Notes under the pieces: generated by a model | What the model saw: the letters and a program-made list of their open reading frames with translations, nothing else | Database searches by the model: none | Told to the model about the DNA's origin: nothing | Source of the DNA: JACVRN01 sp963715565 | GTDB taxonomy: Bacteria; Acidobacteriota; Blastocatellia; Pyrinomonadales; Pyrinomonadaceae | NCBI GenBank assembly: GCA_963715565.1 | Contig: OY970256.1 | Coordinates: forward strand, 124,001-188,000 | Reading direction: 5' to 3' | DNA: 64,000 bases | Part shown: positions 32,790 through 41,061 of the stretch, one piece after another | Layout of the letters: every line of letters begins with the position of its first letter | How positions within the stretch are numbered: position 1 is the stretch's first letter | Program-made: the position numbers and the translations under genes

Positions 32790-34598
32790 TCAGGCGACCG
32801 TTTCCCGCACGACCTCTTCGCAAGTGGTGATTCCGAGACGAATCTTGTGCAACCCGGATTCACGCAAATGGATCATGCCGTCTTCGATGGCCTTCTTCCG
32901 TAGCTCCAGAGACGATGCGCCAATCAGTATCAGCTCTCGTATCTCGTCCGTGATTTCCATCACTTCATAGAGACCGACGCGGCCTTTGTAGCCGGTGCCG
33001 TTGCAGGTCTGGCAACCGCGTCCCTTGTAAGTCTTCAACTGCTTAGCTTCTTCCGGAGAAAAACCAACTTCAATGAGAGCTTCAGGAGGGGTCGAACTTT
33101 CCGTCTTACAATCTTTGCAGACGCGGCGGATGAGTCGCTGTGCCTGTATGAGGTTGACGGATGTGGCTACGAGGAAGGGCTCGATGCCCATGTTCATCAG
33201 ACGCGAGATGGTGGAGGGCGCGTCGTTGGTGTGGAGGGTGGAAAGCACAAGGTGGCCCGTGAGCGCGGCCTTGATGGCTATCTCCGCGGTTTCGAAGTCG
33301 CGGATTTCGCCGACGAGAACGATGTTGGGGTCCTGACGCAGGAAGGAGCGTAGGGCGGCTGCGAAGTTTAATCCAATCTGCTCCTTCATCTGGACCTGGT
33401 TGATGCCCGGCAGGTTAAATTCCACAGGGTCTTCCGCGGTCATGATGTTAGTTTCGGTTTGGTTCAGGGCTTGGAGGGCCGAGTAGAGGGTGTTGGTTTT
33501 ACCGGAACCCGTAGGACCGGTGACGAGCACCATACCGTAGGGCTTGGAGATGTTGCGCTGGAACTTGACTAACGATTCGGGCTCGAAGCCTAACTTCGTC
33601 ATGTCAAGCATCAGGTTCTCTTTATCGAGGAGGCGCAAGACGACCTTCTCGCCAAAGAGGGTGGGCAGCGTGGAGATGCGGAAATCAAGCTCGCGCGAGC
33701 GCGAATCGACCTTGACCTTGATCTTGATGCGGCCATCCTGCGGGAGCCGCTTTTCGGAGATGTCCAGCTTGGACATGATCTTGAGACGCGAGATGAGGGC
33801 GTCGCGCATCTTCAGGGGCGGGTGCATGACGTCGTAGAGCACGCCGTCAATGCGGAAGCGTATGCGCAGGTCTTTTTCGTAAGGCTCGACGTGGATGTCG
33901 GAAGCGCCGCGCCGTAGAGCATCTACCAGCAGCACATTGACGAGCCGCACCACGGGCGCGTCCTCGCTCATGCGCGTCAGGCTTGAGAGGTCTATCTCTT
34001 CGTTGTCTTCGATGACCTCAAGATTGTCCGCGCCTTCTGCATGGTCGAAATCAAGGCTGTCGAGCGAAACCAGATCGTCGCTCGTGATTGAGCCGTGACC
34101 GTTGCCGTTGCCATTGCCTTTGAGCCCTTCGACCAGCATTTCCGAGGCGAGGGATGCAAGTTCTATCTCGCGCGATTGCGCGTAGTATTTCGCGATGGCT
34201 TCCTGAACGCTCGCTTCCGAGACGACCACGGGCTCTATGTTGAGACCCGTCATGAACTTAATATCGTCCATGGCGAAGACGTTGGTGGGGTCAACCATCG
34301 CCAGCGTGAGCGTTGCGCCGACACGGGAAAGGGGCAGAACGGAGTATTTCTGCGCGACCTCTTGAGGAATCAGACGGATGACCGTTTCGTCTATGTCGAA
34401 CAGCTCAAGATTGACGGACGGCACACCGTACTGGCGCGAAAGCACGGCTGTAATCATGTCGTCGGAAACCAAGCCGAGCTTGACAAGATTGTAGCCGAGA
34501 CGACCGCCGTTCTCGCGCTGGTAGTCTAGAGCTTCCCGCAATTGCTGCGGACTGAGGAGATTTTCGCGGACAAGGATTTCGCCTAGTTTGGCTGACAT
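32790..34598 (-). CDS. pilB: PilB, type IV pilus extension ATPase
   Basis: The 602-residue protein has an N-terminal MshEN/GspE-II domain (MSAKLGEILVRENLLSPQQL), a GspE ATPase core with Walker A GPTGSGKTNTLY, Asp boxes and Walker B NIVLVGEIRDFETAE, and a four-cysteine zinc site (CKDCK ... CQTCNGTG) typical of PilB. It drives pilus polymerisation at the platform protein PilC. It is the first gene of the leftward block, and an AT-rich 254-bp leader lies upstream. Confidence 0.95.
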   Translation of the reverse strand: MSAKLGEILVRENLLSPQQLREALDYQRENGGRLGYNLVKLGLVSDDMITAVLSRQYGVPSVNLELFDIDETVIRLIPQEVAQKYSVLPLSRVGATLTLAMVDPTNVFAMDDIKFMTGLNIEPVVVSEASVQEAIAKYYAQSREIELASLASEMLVEGLKGNGNGNGHGSITSDDLVSLDSLDFDHAEGADNLEVIEDNEEIDLSSLTRMSEDAPVVRLVNVLLVDALRRGASDIHVEPYEKDLRIRFRIDGVLYDVMHPPLKMRDALISRLKIMSKLDISEKRLPQDGRIKIKVKVDSRSRELDFRISTLPTLFGEKVVLRLLDKENLMLDMTKLGFEPESLVKFQRNISKPYGMVLVTGPTGSGKTNTLYSALQALNQTETNIMTAEDPVEFNLPGINQVQMKEQIGLNFAAALRSFLRQDPNIVLVGEIRDFETAEIAIKAALTGHLVLSTLHTNDAPSTISRLMNMGIEPFLVATSVNLIQAQRLIRRVCKDCKTESSTPPEALIEVGFSPEEAKQLKTYKGRGCQTCNGTGYKGRVGLYEVMEITDEIRELILIGASSLELRKKAIEDGMIHLRESGLHKIRLGITTCEEVVRETVA

Positions 34599-34796
34599 CT
34601 AAGAAGTTCCAAATGGGTTTTTGCGACTAAAACTTCAAAAGGCGGGCAATGTTTGTAGAACTGCGGAGTCGGCTGCAACGATGGCCGCACATACACGCGC
34701 ATTTAACGATACAAACGGCGCTAAACACCGTTGCGGCAAACATATTACTGCTTTAACAATGTTGTGTCAAGTCGCTTCTTTCAATCAAAATGACGC

Positions 34797-34833
34797 AAAA
34801 AAGCCCTGTGGAGAGCCTTCCACAGGGCTTTTT
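34797..34833 (-). terminator. Intrinsic terminator after the TPR protein gene
   Basis: Stem AAGCCCTGTGGA (34801-34812) pairs with 34819-34830 across a 6-base loop. A-rich and T-rich runs on the two sides allow termination in either direction. It lies about 20 bp after the stop of the leftward gene at 34853. Confidence 0.85.
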
Positions 34834-34852
34834 ACAGGATGCGGTGGTTAAT

Positions 34853-36133
34853 CTATCCGCGACGGCGGGTCGTGCCACCCGTGGTTTTTTGCGGTGTGAC
34901 CTTCTCCTGAGTCTTTAAGTAATCCAGAGACTCCTTGGCAGAAGCTTTCAGAGGATGTTCATTCGGGGCCTTGTCTACGAAGCGTTGTAGATAATTGGCA
35001 GCTTCCTGGTACTTGGTTTTATCCCCGGTGCTGAAAAGCGCCAAGCCCAACCCGAGCGTTGCTTCAAGGTTATCTGGATTCGCCGTCAGGACTTTTTGGA
35101 ATTCATCTGCGGCATTGGCTGCTTTGCCCGAGTCGAAGTACATCTGGGCCGCGTCAATCTGAGCTTTTAACTTCTTGGCCGGGTCGGTTTCGGCGGCTAT
35201 ATACTCCTGCATGGCCGCAAAGGCTTCATCGGCCTTTGTATTATCCACCTTGCTGGCGACAAATCTCATGGATTCGGCGCGCGCCAGCAGCGCAAAGTAC
35301 TTATTGGCGGTCTGGCTCTTTTGTTGTTCGGGGTCGCTTGAGGTCTGCGTTTTGGACAACGTCACAGCCTTGGTGCTGGACTGGCCGGCTTCGGTCCAAT
35401 CCTTTTTGGCGGCCTCCAACCCGGCGTTTTTGGCCGCATCGTCCGTCAGCCTGATGGCTTCATTAAAGCGCTGCACTCCGCGCTGGACGAGCGCCAGAGA
35501 CTTGTTGGTCAGGAGCGCAATCTGGTCGGGGTCTGCTGCGAGACCTTCGTTATACTGCGTGATGGCCTCGTCAAAACGCTTGGCCTTCAAAGCCTCGTTG
35601 CCTGTCTTGAAGGTGCGGCCAACGATGACGTTAATCGCTTCATTCTTCACATTGCTTTGTTTAATCTCTTCGTTCTTGCGCTCCAGTTCCTCGCGCTTGG
35701 CGCGGTCTTCGGCGCTTTCAGCCCCGGCAGGAGCGCCGCCAGCCACAGCCGCCGCGCGCACTTCTTCTTCGGTTGCGCGCTTTCCATCGCCCGGGTCAAG
35801 CACGATGTTGATGTCCTGACCACGCCCGGCTTTGATATTGGTCAGAAAGCTTGGACGTGCGCCGGGGCCGCTGAAGGCGACCGTGTATGTGCCTATGAAA
35901 GGAAGGCCCGCGTAGACGTAGCCCCCCTTCTTATCGGTCTTAGTTTCGTATTTGGCTTTGACGTCCATGCGGTAGACATCCACGATTCCACCGGCGACGG
36001 GGACTTCTTTCCCGTCCGCGCCTTTCATGGTGACTTTACCGCGTAGCTCTCCGGACTGTGCCGCGCCCACGACAAAGCTCATGAGCAGCACTGCAATGGC
36101 CGCAAGTGAAATAAAAAAGTGTTGACGACGCAT
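34853..36133 (-). CDS. Secreted TPR protein with carboxypeptidase-regulatory-like domain
   Basis: The 426-residue protein has a signal peptide (FISLAAIAVLLMSFVVGAAQS). Next comes a beta-sandwich of the CarboxypepD_reg type (GELRGKVTMKGADGKEVPVAG..YETKTDKKGGYVYAGLPFIGTYTV), then a charged helical linker, then at least four TPR-like helix pairs (ALKAKRFDEAITQYNEGLAADPDQ and later DEFQKVLTANPDNLEATLGLGLALF). It is probably a periplasmic or surface scaffold. It is followed by its own terminator and so is separate from the pil block. Confidence 0.75.
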   Translation of the reverse strand: MRRQHFFISLAAIAVLLMSFVVGAAQSGELRGKVTMKGADGKEVPVAGGIVDVYRMDVKAKYETKTDKKGGYVYAGLPFIGTYTVAFSGPGARPSFLTNIKAGRGQDINIVLDPGDGKRATEEEVRAAAVAGGAPAGAESAEDRAKREELERKNEEIKQSNVKNEAINVIVGRTFKTGNEALKAKRFDEAITQYNEGLAADPDQIALLTNKSLALVQRGVQRFNEAIRLTDDAAKNAGLEAAKKDWTEAGQSSTKAVTLSKTQTSSDPEQQKSQTANKYFALLARAESMRFVASKVDNTKADEAFAAMQEYIAAETDPAKKLKAQIDAAQMYFDSGKAANAADEFQKVLTANPDNLEATLGLGLALFSTGDKTKYQEAANYLQRFVDKAPNEHPLKASAKESLDYLKTQEKVTPQKTTGGTTRRRG

Positions 36134-36263
36134 GATGGACTCCTCCAGAAATATATCAAGCCTCCAAAAAAACTGAAGACCCGACTAGGATGCCTTGAGG
36201 GAAATATGGGTTGTGTTTATCTTAATCCCGGCGGCCTCACATTACCGCGCAAGACGTGTAGTG

Positions 36264-36992
36264 TCAAGCATATGCGATGGGGTCTTGAAAGCCCGCCTCG
36301 CGGAAGGCGCGCAGCCTGAGCGCGCACGAGTCGCAGCGGCCACACGCCAGCTCCTGCCCGCTATAGCAAGACCATGTCAACGCGAGCGGCGCTCCCAATT
36401 CCCGCCCGCGCTTTACGATCTCAGCTTTTCGCATCTCGATAATGGGCGTGACGATTTGGACGCGCGTTGCGGGGCGTGTCCCGCGATTTATGACCTCTTG
36501 AAAAGCTTCGTAAAATTCGGGTCGGCAATCCGGGTAGCCGGAGGAATCTTCTGCCACCGCGCCGATGTAGATGCGCTCGGCCTTTAAGACTTCGGCCCAG
36601 CTCACGGCGATTGACAAGAGGTGTGCATTGCGAAAGGGAACATAGCTGGTCGGAATCTCTTTTGATTGGAGGTCGGCTTCCGCGACCGGAATCTGCGCGT
36701 CGGTCAGAGACGAGCCGCCGATGCGCGCCAGATGTTCTATAGAGACGGCAAAGCGCCGCTCCACGCCGTAGTAATCCGCGATTTCTTCAAAGGCGCGACG
36801 CTCGCGCTCCTCCGTTCGTTGCCCGTAAGAGACGTGAAGAAAAGCCAGCTCGTCATTCTCTTCATTAGCAATCGCAGCCGTCACGCACGAGTCCATGCCG
36901 CCCGAAACAAGACAGACCGCAAGCGCCGCGCTCTCCGTTTCATCAAGCGCTTCATCTTCCAGCGTCGCAGCTCTTTCGTTTGACCCGCCCAT
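36264..36992 (-). CDS. queC: QueC, 7-cyano-7-deazaguanine synthase
   Basis: The 242-residue protein has the PP-loop VSGGMDSCV near its N-terminus, YGQRTEERERRAF, an ISYGPFRNAHLLS-like block (SYVPFRNAHLLSIA), and the C-terminal zinc cysteines CGRCDSCALR. It converts 7-carboxy-7-deazaguanine to preQ0 in the queuosine pathway, using ATP and ammonia. The start directly follows the queE stop without a gap, so the two form an operon. The first 25 residues form an acidic extension before the usual start of the family. Confidence 0.93.
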   Translation of the reverse strand: MGGSNERAATLEDEALDETESAALAVCLVSGGMDSCVTAAIANEENDELAFLHVSYGQRTEERERRAFEEIADYYGVERRFAVSIEHLARIGGSSLTDAQIPVAEADLQSKEIPTSYVPFRNAHLLSIAVSWAEVLKAERIYIGAVAEDSSGYPDCRPEFYEAFQEVINRGTRPATRVQIVTPIIEMRKAEIVKRGRELGAPLALTWSCYSGQELACGRCDSCALRLRAFREAGFQDPIAYA

Positions 36993-37637
36993 CTAAACGC
37001 CGCGCGCCTCCGGCCCCCAAATCTGCTTATGCATCTGCAACTGCATACGCACTTCCATCCCGCTAGACGCAATCCACTCGGCCATCTCCTGTAAGTCAAC
37101 AGCATCCCACACGGGCGAGATGAGCACGGCACGTGCGCGTCTCTCAAGGTCGTAGCGGCTGATACAATCGCGCGCGTATTCCCAATCCGCGCGGTCTGCA
37201 ACAACGAACTTCACTTCATCCTTGTCAGCGCGCAGGCGGTCCAGGTTGGGCCAGTGGTTGCGCGGCTCCTCGCCGGAGGCGGGGCATTTCACGTCGAGGA
37301 TGATGGAAGCACGCGGGTCCACATTTTCCGTGGAGACGTAGCCGCCCGTTTCAATCAGCACTTCGTAGCCTTCATCGCAGAGGCGCTCGATAAGCGTTAA
37401 AGCTTCGCGCTGCGCGAGCGGCTCGCCGCCCGTGACTTCCACAAGGCGGCAACCAAAGGCTCGCACACGTTCCATCACATCGTCGAGCGTCATGTGCTCG
37501 CCGCCCGTAAACGTATATTCGCTATCGCACCACACGCAGCGCATGGGACAGCCCGTGAGCCGCACAAACGAGCAGGGCCGCCCGGCGTGCGTTGACTCAC
37601 CCTGAATCGAGCGAAAGATTTCGGTAACGCGAAGCAT
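36993..37637 (-). CDS. queE: QueE, 7-carboxy-7-deazaguanine synthase
   Basis: Start 37637 (MLRVTEIFRSIQGEST) gives 214 residues; the longer frame runs into a repeat element. The radical-SAM signature with QueE's shortened spacing is present (CPMRCVWCDS), preceded by GRPCSFVRLTGC, and followed by VEVTGGEPLAQ. It makes CDG from carboxytetrahydropterin. No purine-rich ribosome site is visible: a heptad inverted repeat begins 8 bp upstream of the start. queD is not in the window. Confidence 0.92.
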   Translation of the reverse strand: MLRVTEIFRSIQGESTHAGRPCSFVRLTGCPMRCVWCDSEYTFTGGEHMTLDDVMERVRAFGCRLVEVTGGEPLAQREALTLIERLCDEGYEVLIETGGYVSTENVDPRASIILDVKCPASGEEPRNHWPNLDRLRADKDEVKFVVADRADWEYARDCISRYDLERRARAVLISPVWDAVDLQEMAEWIASSGMEVRMQLQMHKQIWGPEARGV

Positions 37638-37644
37638 AAAAGCA

Positions 37645-37735
37645 GGGATGAGGGCGGAGGGATGAGGGATGAAAGAAGAACTACTCAATCTTGGATAGCT
37701 TCCTTTTCATGCCTCATCCCTCCGCCCTCATCCCT
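37645..37735. repeat. Heptad-armed inverted repeat 1
   Basis: Left arm GGGATGA-GGGCGGA-GGGATGA-GGGATGA and a right arm of its complement (TCATCCC/TCCGCCC units) enclose a centre of about 35 bp. It is near-identical, in inverted orientation, to the element at 52768-52864, including the centre. It sits between the queE start and the sigma-factor gene. The rest of 37736-37907 shows only an ordinary promoter-sized gap. Confidence 0.85.
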
Positions 37736-37907
37736 CCGAATCTATCTCACCATCTTTGTGCTGTCAAAGTCCATCTCGGGAGCGCTTGTTCTGCATCTCA
37801 ATGTTGGGCGCAAGACCGGGAAATATCAACGTCTGAGAAGGGCGGGAAGCGCCGCGCGTGTGATAGCATAGCCGTTGCGCTCTACCGAAGGTTTCGAGAG
37901 ACCCCCA

Positions 37908-38867
37908 GTGACGAGACGAGACGAGCAAATCGAAAGAGTTGTGGCCGAAGGCACAGCCCGGCTTATCAAGCGCGCGTCCGATTCGCGCTCGCTTGAAGTC
38001 TCGGACCTCGCAGGGCGCGTGCGTGCCGGTCTGGAAAAGTATCTCCCGGCTTCGGAGCATGAGGTTGGCGAAAGTGAGATGAAGGAGTTCGTCGACGCGC
38101 TTCATGCCGACGACCTCTGCTTGATTGTGGCGTGCGAGCGTGGAGATCAGAATGCGTGGAGCGATCTGGTCAAACGTTATGAAGCGACCGTGAGGGCTGC
38201 GGCGCGCTCGGCTGCTTCGAATGAAGACGCGGCGGAAGACCTCGCGCAATCCATCTGGGCGGAGCTTCACGGGTTGAGGACGCGCGCAGACGGGCGGCCT
38301 GCGGGCAAGCTCGCTTATTATTCAGGCCGTGGCTCTCTGGGCGGGTGGCTGCGCGCAGTGGTCGGGCAACTGGCTGTTGACCAGCATCGCAAGATGGCGC
38401 GACTGGTCCAGACCGAAGAGGACGCGGATTTTGATCGCCTCGCGCACGAGACGCGCGAGCGACATGATGATGCTTTTAGCCTCTCGCACGTCGCGGCTGA
38501 CCCGGAACACGCGCTCTCGGAAAGGAGCGCGGCGAATGATGTGGAGCAGGCACTGGCTGAAGCCATGCGCGGGCTTGAGCCGGAAGACCGCTTGCTCGTC
38601 AAGCTCTACTACTTTGACGGTCTGAAATTGCGTGAGGCCGGAGCGGTGCTGGGCGTGCACGAGGCCACTGCGAGCCGCCGCCTGACGCGCATTCAGGCGG
38701 ACGTGCGCTCCCGAGTCGAGAGCATACTGATGACAGAGCACGGGTGGACGCGCGCCGAAACCACACGCTCTTTGAGCGAAGCGGCCTCTCATCTTGAGAG
38801 TGATCTGGAAGTGATGCTCGCGACAGAGAGAATGGCGGGCGAGAATCGCACTGTACAGGGCGAATAG
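37908..38867 (+). CDS. Sigma-70 family RNA polymerase sigma factor
   Basis: A GTG at 37908 is a plausible start (about 319 residues), with a TTG at 37875 the alternative. Region 2 reads LIVACERGDQNAWSDLVKRYEATVRAAARSAASNEDAAEDLAQSIWAEL, and region 4 EPEDRLLVKLYYFDGLKLREAGAVLGVHEATASRRLTRIQ in outline, the ECF-type arrangement. About 70 residues precede region 2 and 60 follow region 4, longer than a minimal ECF factor. A zinc-finger protein with one membrane helix, probably its anti-sigma factor, is encoded 94 bp downstream. Confidence 0.85.
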   Translation: MTRRDEQIERVVAEGTARLIKRASDSRSLEVSDLAGRVRAGLEKYLPASEHEVGESEMKEFVDALHADDLCLIVACERGDQNAWSDLVKRYEATVRAAARSAASNEDAAEDLAQSIWAELHGLRTRADGRPAGKLAYYSGRGSLGGWLRAVVGQLAVDQHRKMARLVQTEEDADFDRLAHETRERHDDAFSLSHVAADPEHALSERSAANDVEQALAEAMRGLEPEDRLLVKLYYFDGLKLREAGAVLGVHEATASRRLTRIQADVRSRVESILMTEHGWTRAETTRSLSEAASHLESDLEVMLATERMAGENRTVQGE

Positions 38868-38960
38868 ATTCGCACGGATGATGATGAAAGGCTGCAAGCA
38901 AAAGACGCGGCGCGCGTTCTTATAAACAGACCGCTGAAAATCGAGCGGACGCTACGTTTG

Positions 38961-40277
38961 ATGAAGCACAACACGGACACAGAAATGGACCTCCTCTTCC
39001 GACGCCACGCGCGGCGCGACGCTCAGGGTGTGCGCCAAACGCCTGACGCACGCCGCGAGGAGGAAGCTGTTCGGAAGTCTCATCTGGATGCAGACGAATT
39101 GAGCGCTTACGCCGAAGGCGCTGTGCCGGAAGCCATGCGCTTGCGTTACGCTGCACACCTTGCGGATTGTGATGATTGTCGAAAAATCGTGACGGGGATA
39201 GTCATCTCTTCGGGCGCGGAGGTTGAAGAAAAGCCCGGAGTCGTCGAAGCGTTGAGCGAGCCGCGCCGGTCTTGGCGCGAGTGGCTGGCGGCGATTTTCG
39301 CGCCCCCCGTCTTGCGCTATGCCGTGCCCGCGCTTGCTCTGGCTTCGGTCATAGCCATCGTGCTCGTCGTCGCGCGGCGCGACCGCGAAGACTTTGTAGC
39401 GAAGAACGAGCAGGCACAGCAAGCAACTTCGAACGCAAGCGCAGAAAGGCAAGCACCCACGGGAACGTACGAGACGACTAACACGTCGTCGGCCAATTCT
39501 GAAAATCACGGCGTGCTGCCGACCACCGCTACCGCCAATACTTCGAGCGATGAACGAGCGAAAACAGGCGAAGGCCCGGCACAGGCTCAGCCCAAGCCGA
39601 GCGATGCAGACAGGACGGCCCGGAACGTACAGGAGGAAGGCACAACCGACACCAGCACGGGAACGAAACTCGCCGACGCCCCTCAGCCTTCTGTCGCTGC
39701 TGCGCCGACGACGTCGAGCGAAGTGAGCCGCGCAGACGATTACAGGCGGACCGAGCCGTCGGCTCCATCGAACGCGCCTGCGGAAGCGGACACGACCGCC
39801 GGTAAGGCAAAAGAGAAGGATGAGAATCAGCTTGCCGCTCAAAAGAACAGGGAAAGGCAGCGCGGCGAATTCGGTGCGGGTGCCACAGGCACAGCCGGTG
39901 GCCGCGCGCAGCAGCGTGAAGATAAATCAAGCGGCGCTGATGTCGTCGGCGGAGTCAACGAATCCGTCGCTGTGAACAAGCGACAGCCCTCCACGGCGGC
40001 GAGGAAAGCGACGCCGCCTGCTTCGCGCGCCGCGCGCGACTCTGCCGATGACGAGGGAGCGGAGACGCGCGTGGTCGCCGGGCGCACCTTCCGTCGTCAG
40101 GGCAGCGTCTGGGTGGACTCGGCTTATAACTCTTCGGGCTCTGTGACGAAGGTCAGGCGCGGCTCGGAGCAGTATCGCGCGCTTGTCGCAGACGAACCTG
40201 TTGTCGGCACAGTCGCAAACGCACTGGGCGGCGATGTCATCCTCGTCGTCAGAAGCCGCGCCTACCGTCTTTACTAA
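38961..40277 (+). CDS. Putative zinc-finger anti-sigma factor with long low-complexity periplasmic region
   Basis: Start 38961 gives 438 residues. LDADELSAYAEGAVPE..RYAAHLADCDDCRK (about 32-75) carries the H-x3-C-x2-C of ZAS anti-sigma domains. One membrane helix (VLRYAVPALALASVIAIVLVV, about 115-135) follows. The outer part is a Thr/Ala/Ser-rich disordered stretch of some 200 residues ending in a small folded domain (VVAGRTFRRQGSVWVDSAYN...). It probably holds the upstream sigma factor at the membrane until a signal arrives. The stop codon is shared with the first bases of a 271-bp palindromic element. Confidence 0.75.
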   Translation: MKHNTDTEMDLLFRRHARRDAQGVRQTPDARREEEAVRKSHLDADELSAYAEGAVPEAMRLRYAAHLADCDDCRKIVTGIVISSGAEVEEKPGVVEALSEPRRSWREWLAAIFAPPVLRYAVPALALASVIAIVLVVARRDREDFVAKNEQAQQATSNASAERQAPTGTYETTNTSSANSENHGVLPTTATANTSSDERAKTGEGPAQAQPKPSDADRTARNVQEEGTTDTSTGTKLADAPQPSVAAAPTTSSEVSRADDYRRTEPSAPSNAPAEADTTAGKAKEKDENQLAAQKNRERQRGEFGAGATGTAGGRAQQREDKSSGADVVGGVNESVAVNKRQPSTAARKATPPASRAARDSADDEGAETRVVAGRTFRRQGSVWVDSAYNSSGSVTKVRRGSEQYRALVADEPVVGTVANALGGDVILVVRSRAYRLY

Positions 40278-40545
40278 CGTGAGTTCGACGTAAGGGTTTA
40301 TGCGGCTCTTGAGCCCCGGAAGGGGCGACATAAAGTAGCCCACGGCGTGAGCCGTGGGAACAGATTGCGTTTATAATTAAAGAGCCCCTGAAAGGGGCGA
40401 AAGATATTCACGCTCGAATCTCTTTCGCCCCTTTCAGGGGCTCTCAATCTTTATTGTCGCTGATCCCCACGGCTGACGCCGTGGGCTATTATCTTCCGCC
40501 CCTGCCGGGGCTGATGGATAAATCGCTTACGTCGAACTCACGTTA
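40275..40545. repeat. 271-bp nested palindrome with perfect 20-bp terminal inverted repeats
   Basis: TAACGTGAGTTCGACGTAAG (40275-40294) is repeated exactly in inverse at 40526-40545. Inside lie further inverse pairs: GCCC(C/G)-rich GGGGC modules, CCCACGGCGTGAGCCGTGGG-like pairs, and GAGCCCCTGAAAGGGGCGAAAGA near the centre. No ORF is present. It looks like a non-autonomous palindromic element. A partial end (AGTTCGACGTAA) recurs at about 42646. Confidence 0.85.
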
Positions 40546-40587
40546 TACTAATAGCAAAGCTCGCTATCCAAGCCTCAAAGCGCCTTC

Positions 40588-40917
40588 GCTTACGCTCTAA
40601 TCACCCCGCATTGTCTTACAATGATACAGCATTAGAGACTAATCACTCGTCATTAGTTAATAATGGTGTACCATTATTAACTAATGAGGCGTCATTAGAG
40701 GATAATGACGCCTCATTATGCCTTAATGAGGCGTGAATATGCCCTAATGACGGCTCATTATCCCTTAATGAGGGCTCATTATGCCTTAATGGCGCATCAT
40801 TAGAGCCTAATGGACCGTGATTATGCCCTAATCAGGCCACGCTAATGGATAATCACGCGACATTAGGGCTTAATCATGCGTCGCTATGTCATAGTCGCGC
40901 ATCGCTATGCCATAAGA
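40588..40917. repeat. 21-bp-period array of palindromic CATTA-N5-TAATG cores
   Basis: About 15 units follow one another with exact 21-bp spacing (core starts 40588, 40609, 40630, 40651, 40672 and so on to 40903). Each core is a 15-bp dyad such as CATTAGAGGATAATG or CATTATGCCTTAATG, separated by a variable 6-bp GC-rich spacer such as AGGCGT. Cores are best in the middle and decay at both ends. No reading frame runs through it. It lies upstream of the acyl-CoA synthetase gene. Confidence 0.9.
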
Positions 40918-41061
40918 CGGGGTGCGGAGGCCGTAGTCATGGCGTCTTACGCTCTGAAGCCCACAGTCTTTTATCGTTTTCACGATGAAATAGTGCTATA
41001 ACTACGCGGACTACTGCCGTGCTAAATTCTCCGCTCGGTCAAGAGAAGGGAGAAGCTCAAA

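Noticed and set aside
37764..38270. Leftward 168-codon frame opposite the sigma-factor gene
   Set aside because: It is the antisense shadow of the sigma-factor gene, which has clear region 2 and region 4 sequence.
38952..39842. Leftward 296-codon frame
   Set aside because: Antisense to the anti-sigma gene, with arginine- and cysteine-rich composition typical of a high-GC shadow frame.
40588..40917. CRISPR array
   Set aside because: The period is only 21 bp, the repeated part itself varies, spacers are 6 bp, and no cas genes other than a lone Cas4-like nuclease 35 kb away are present.
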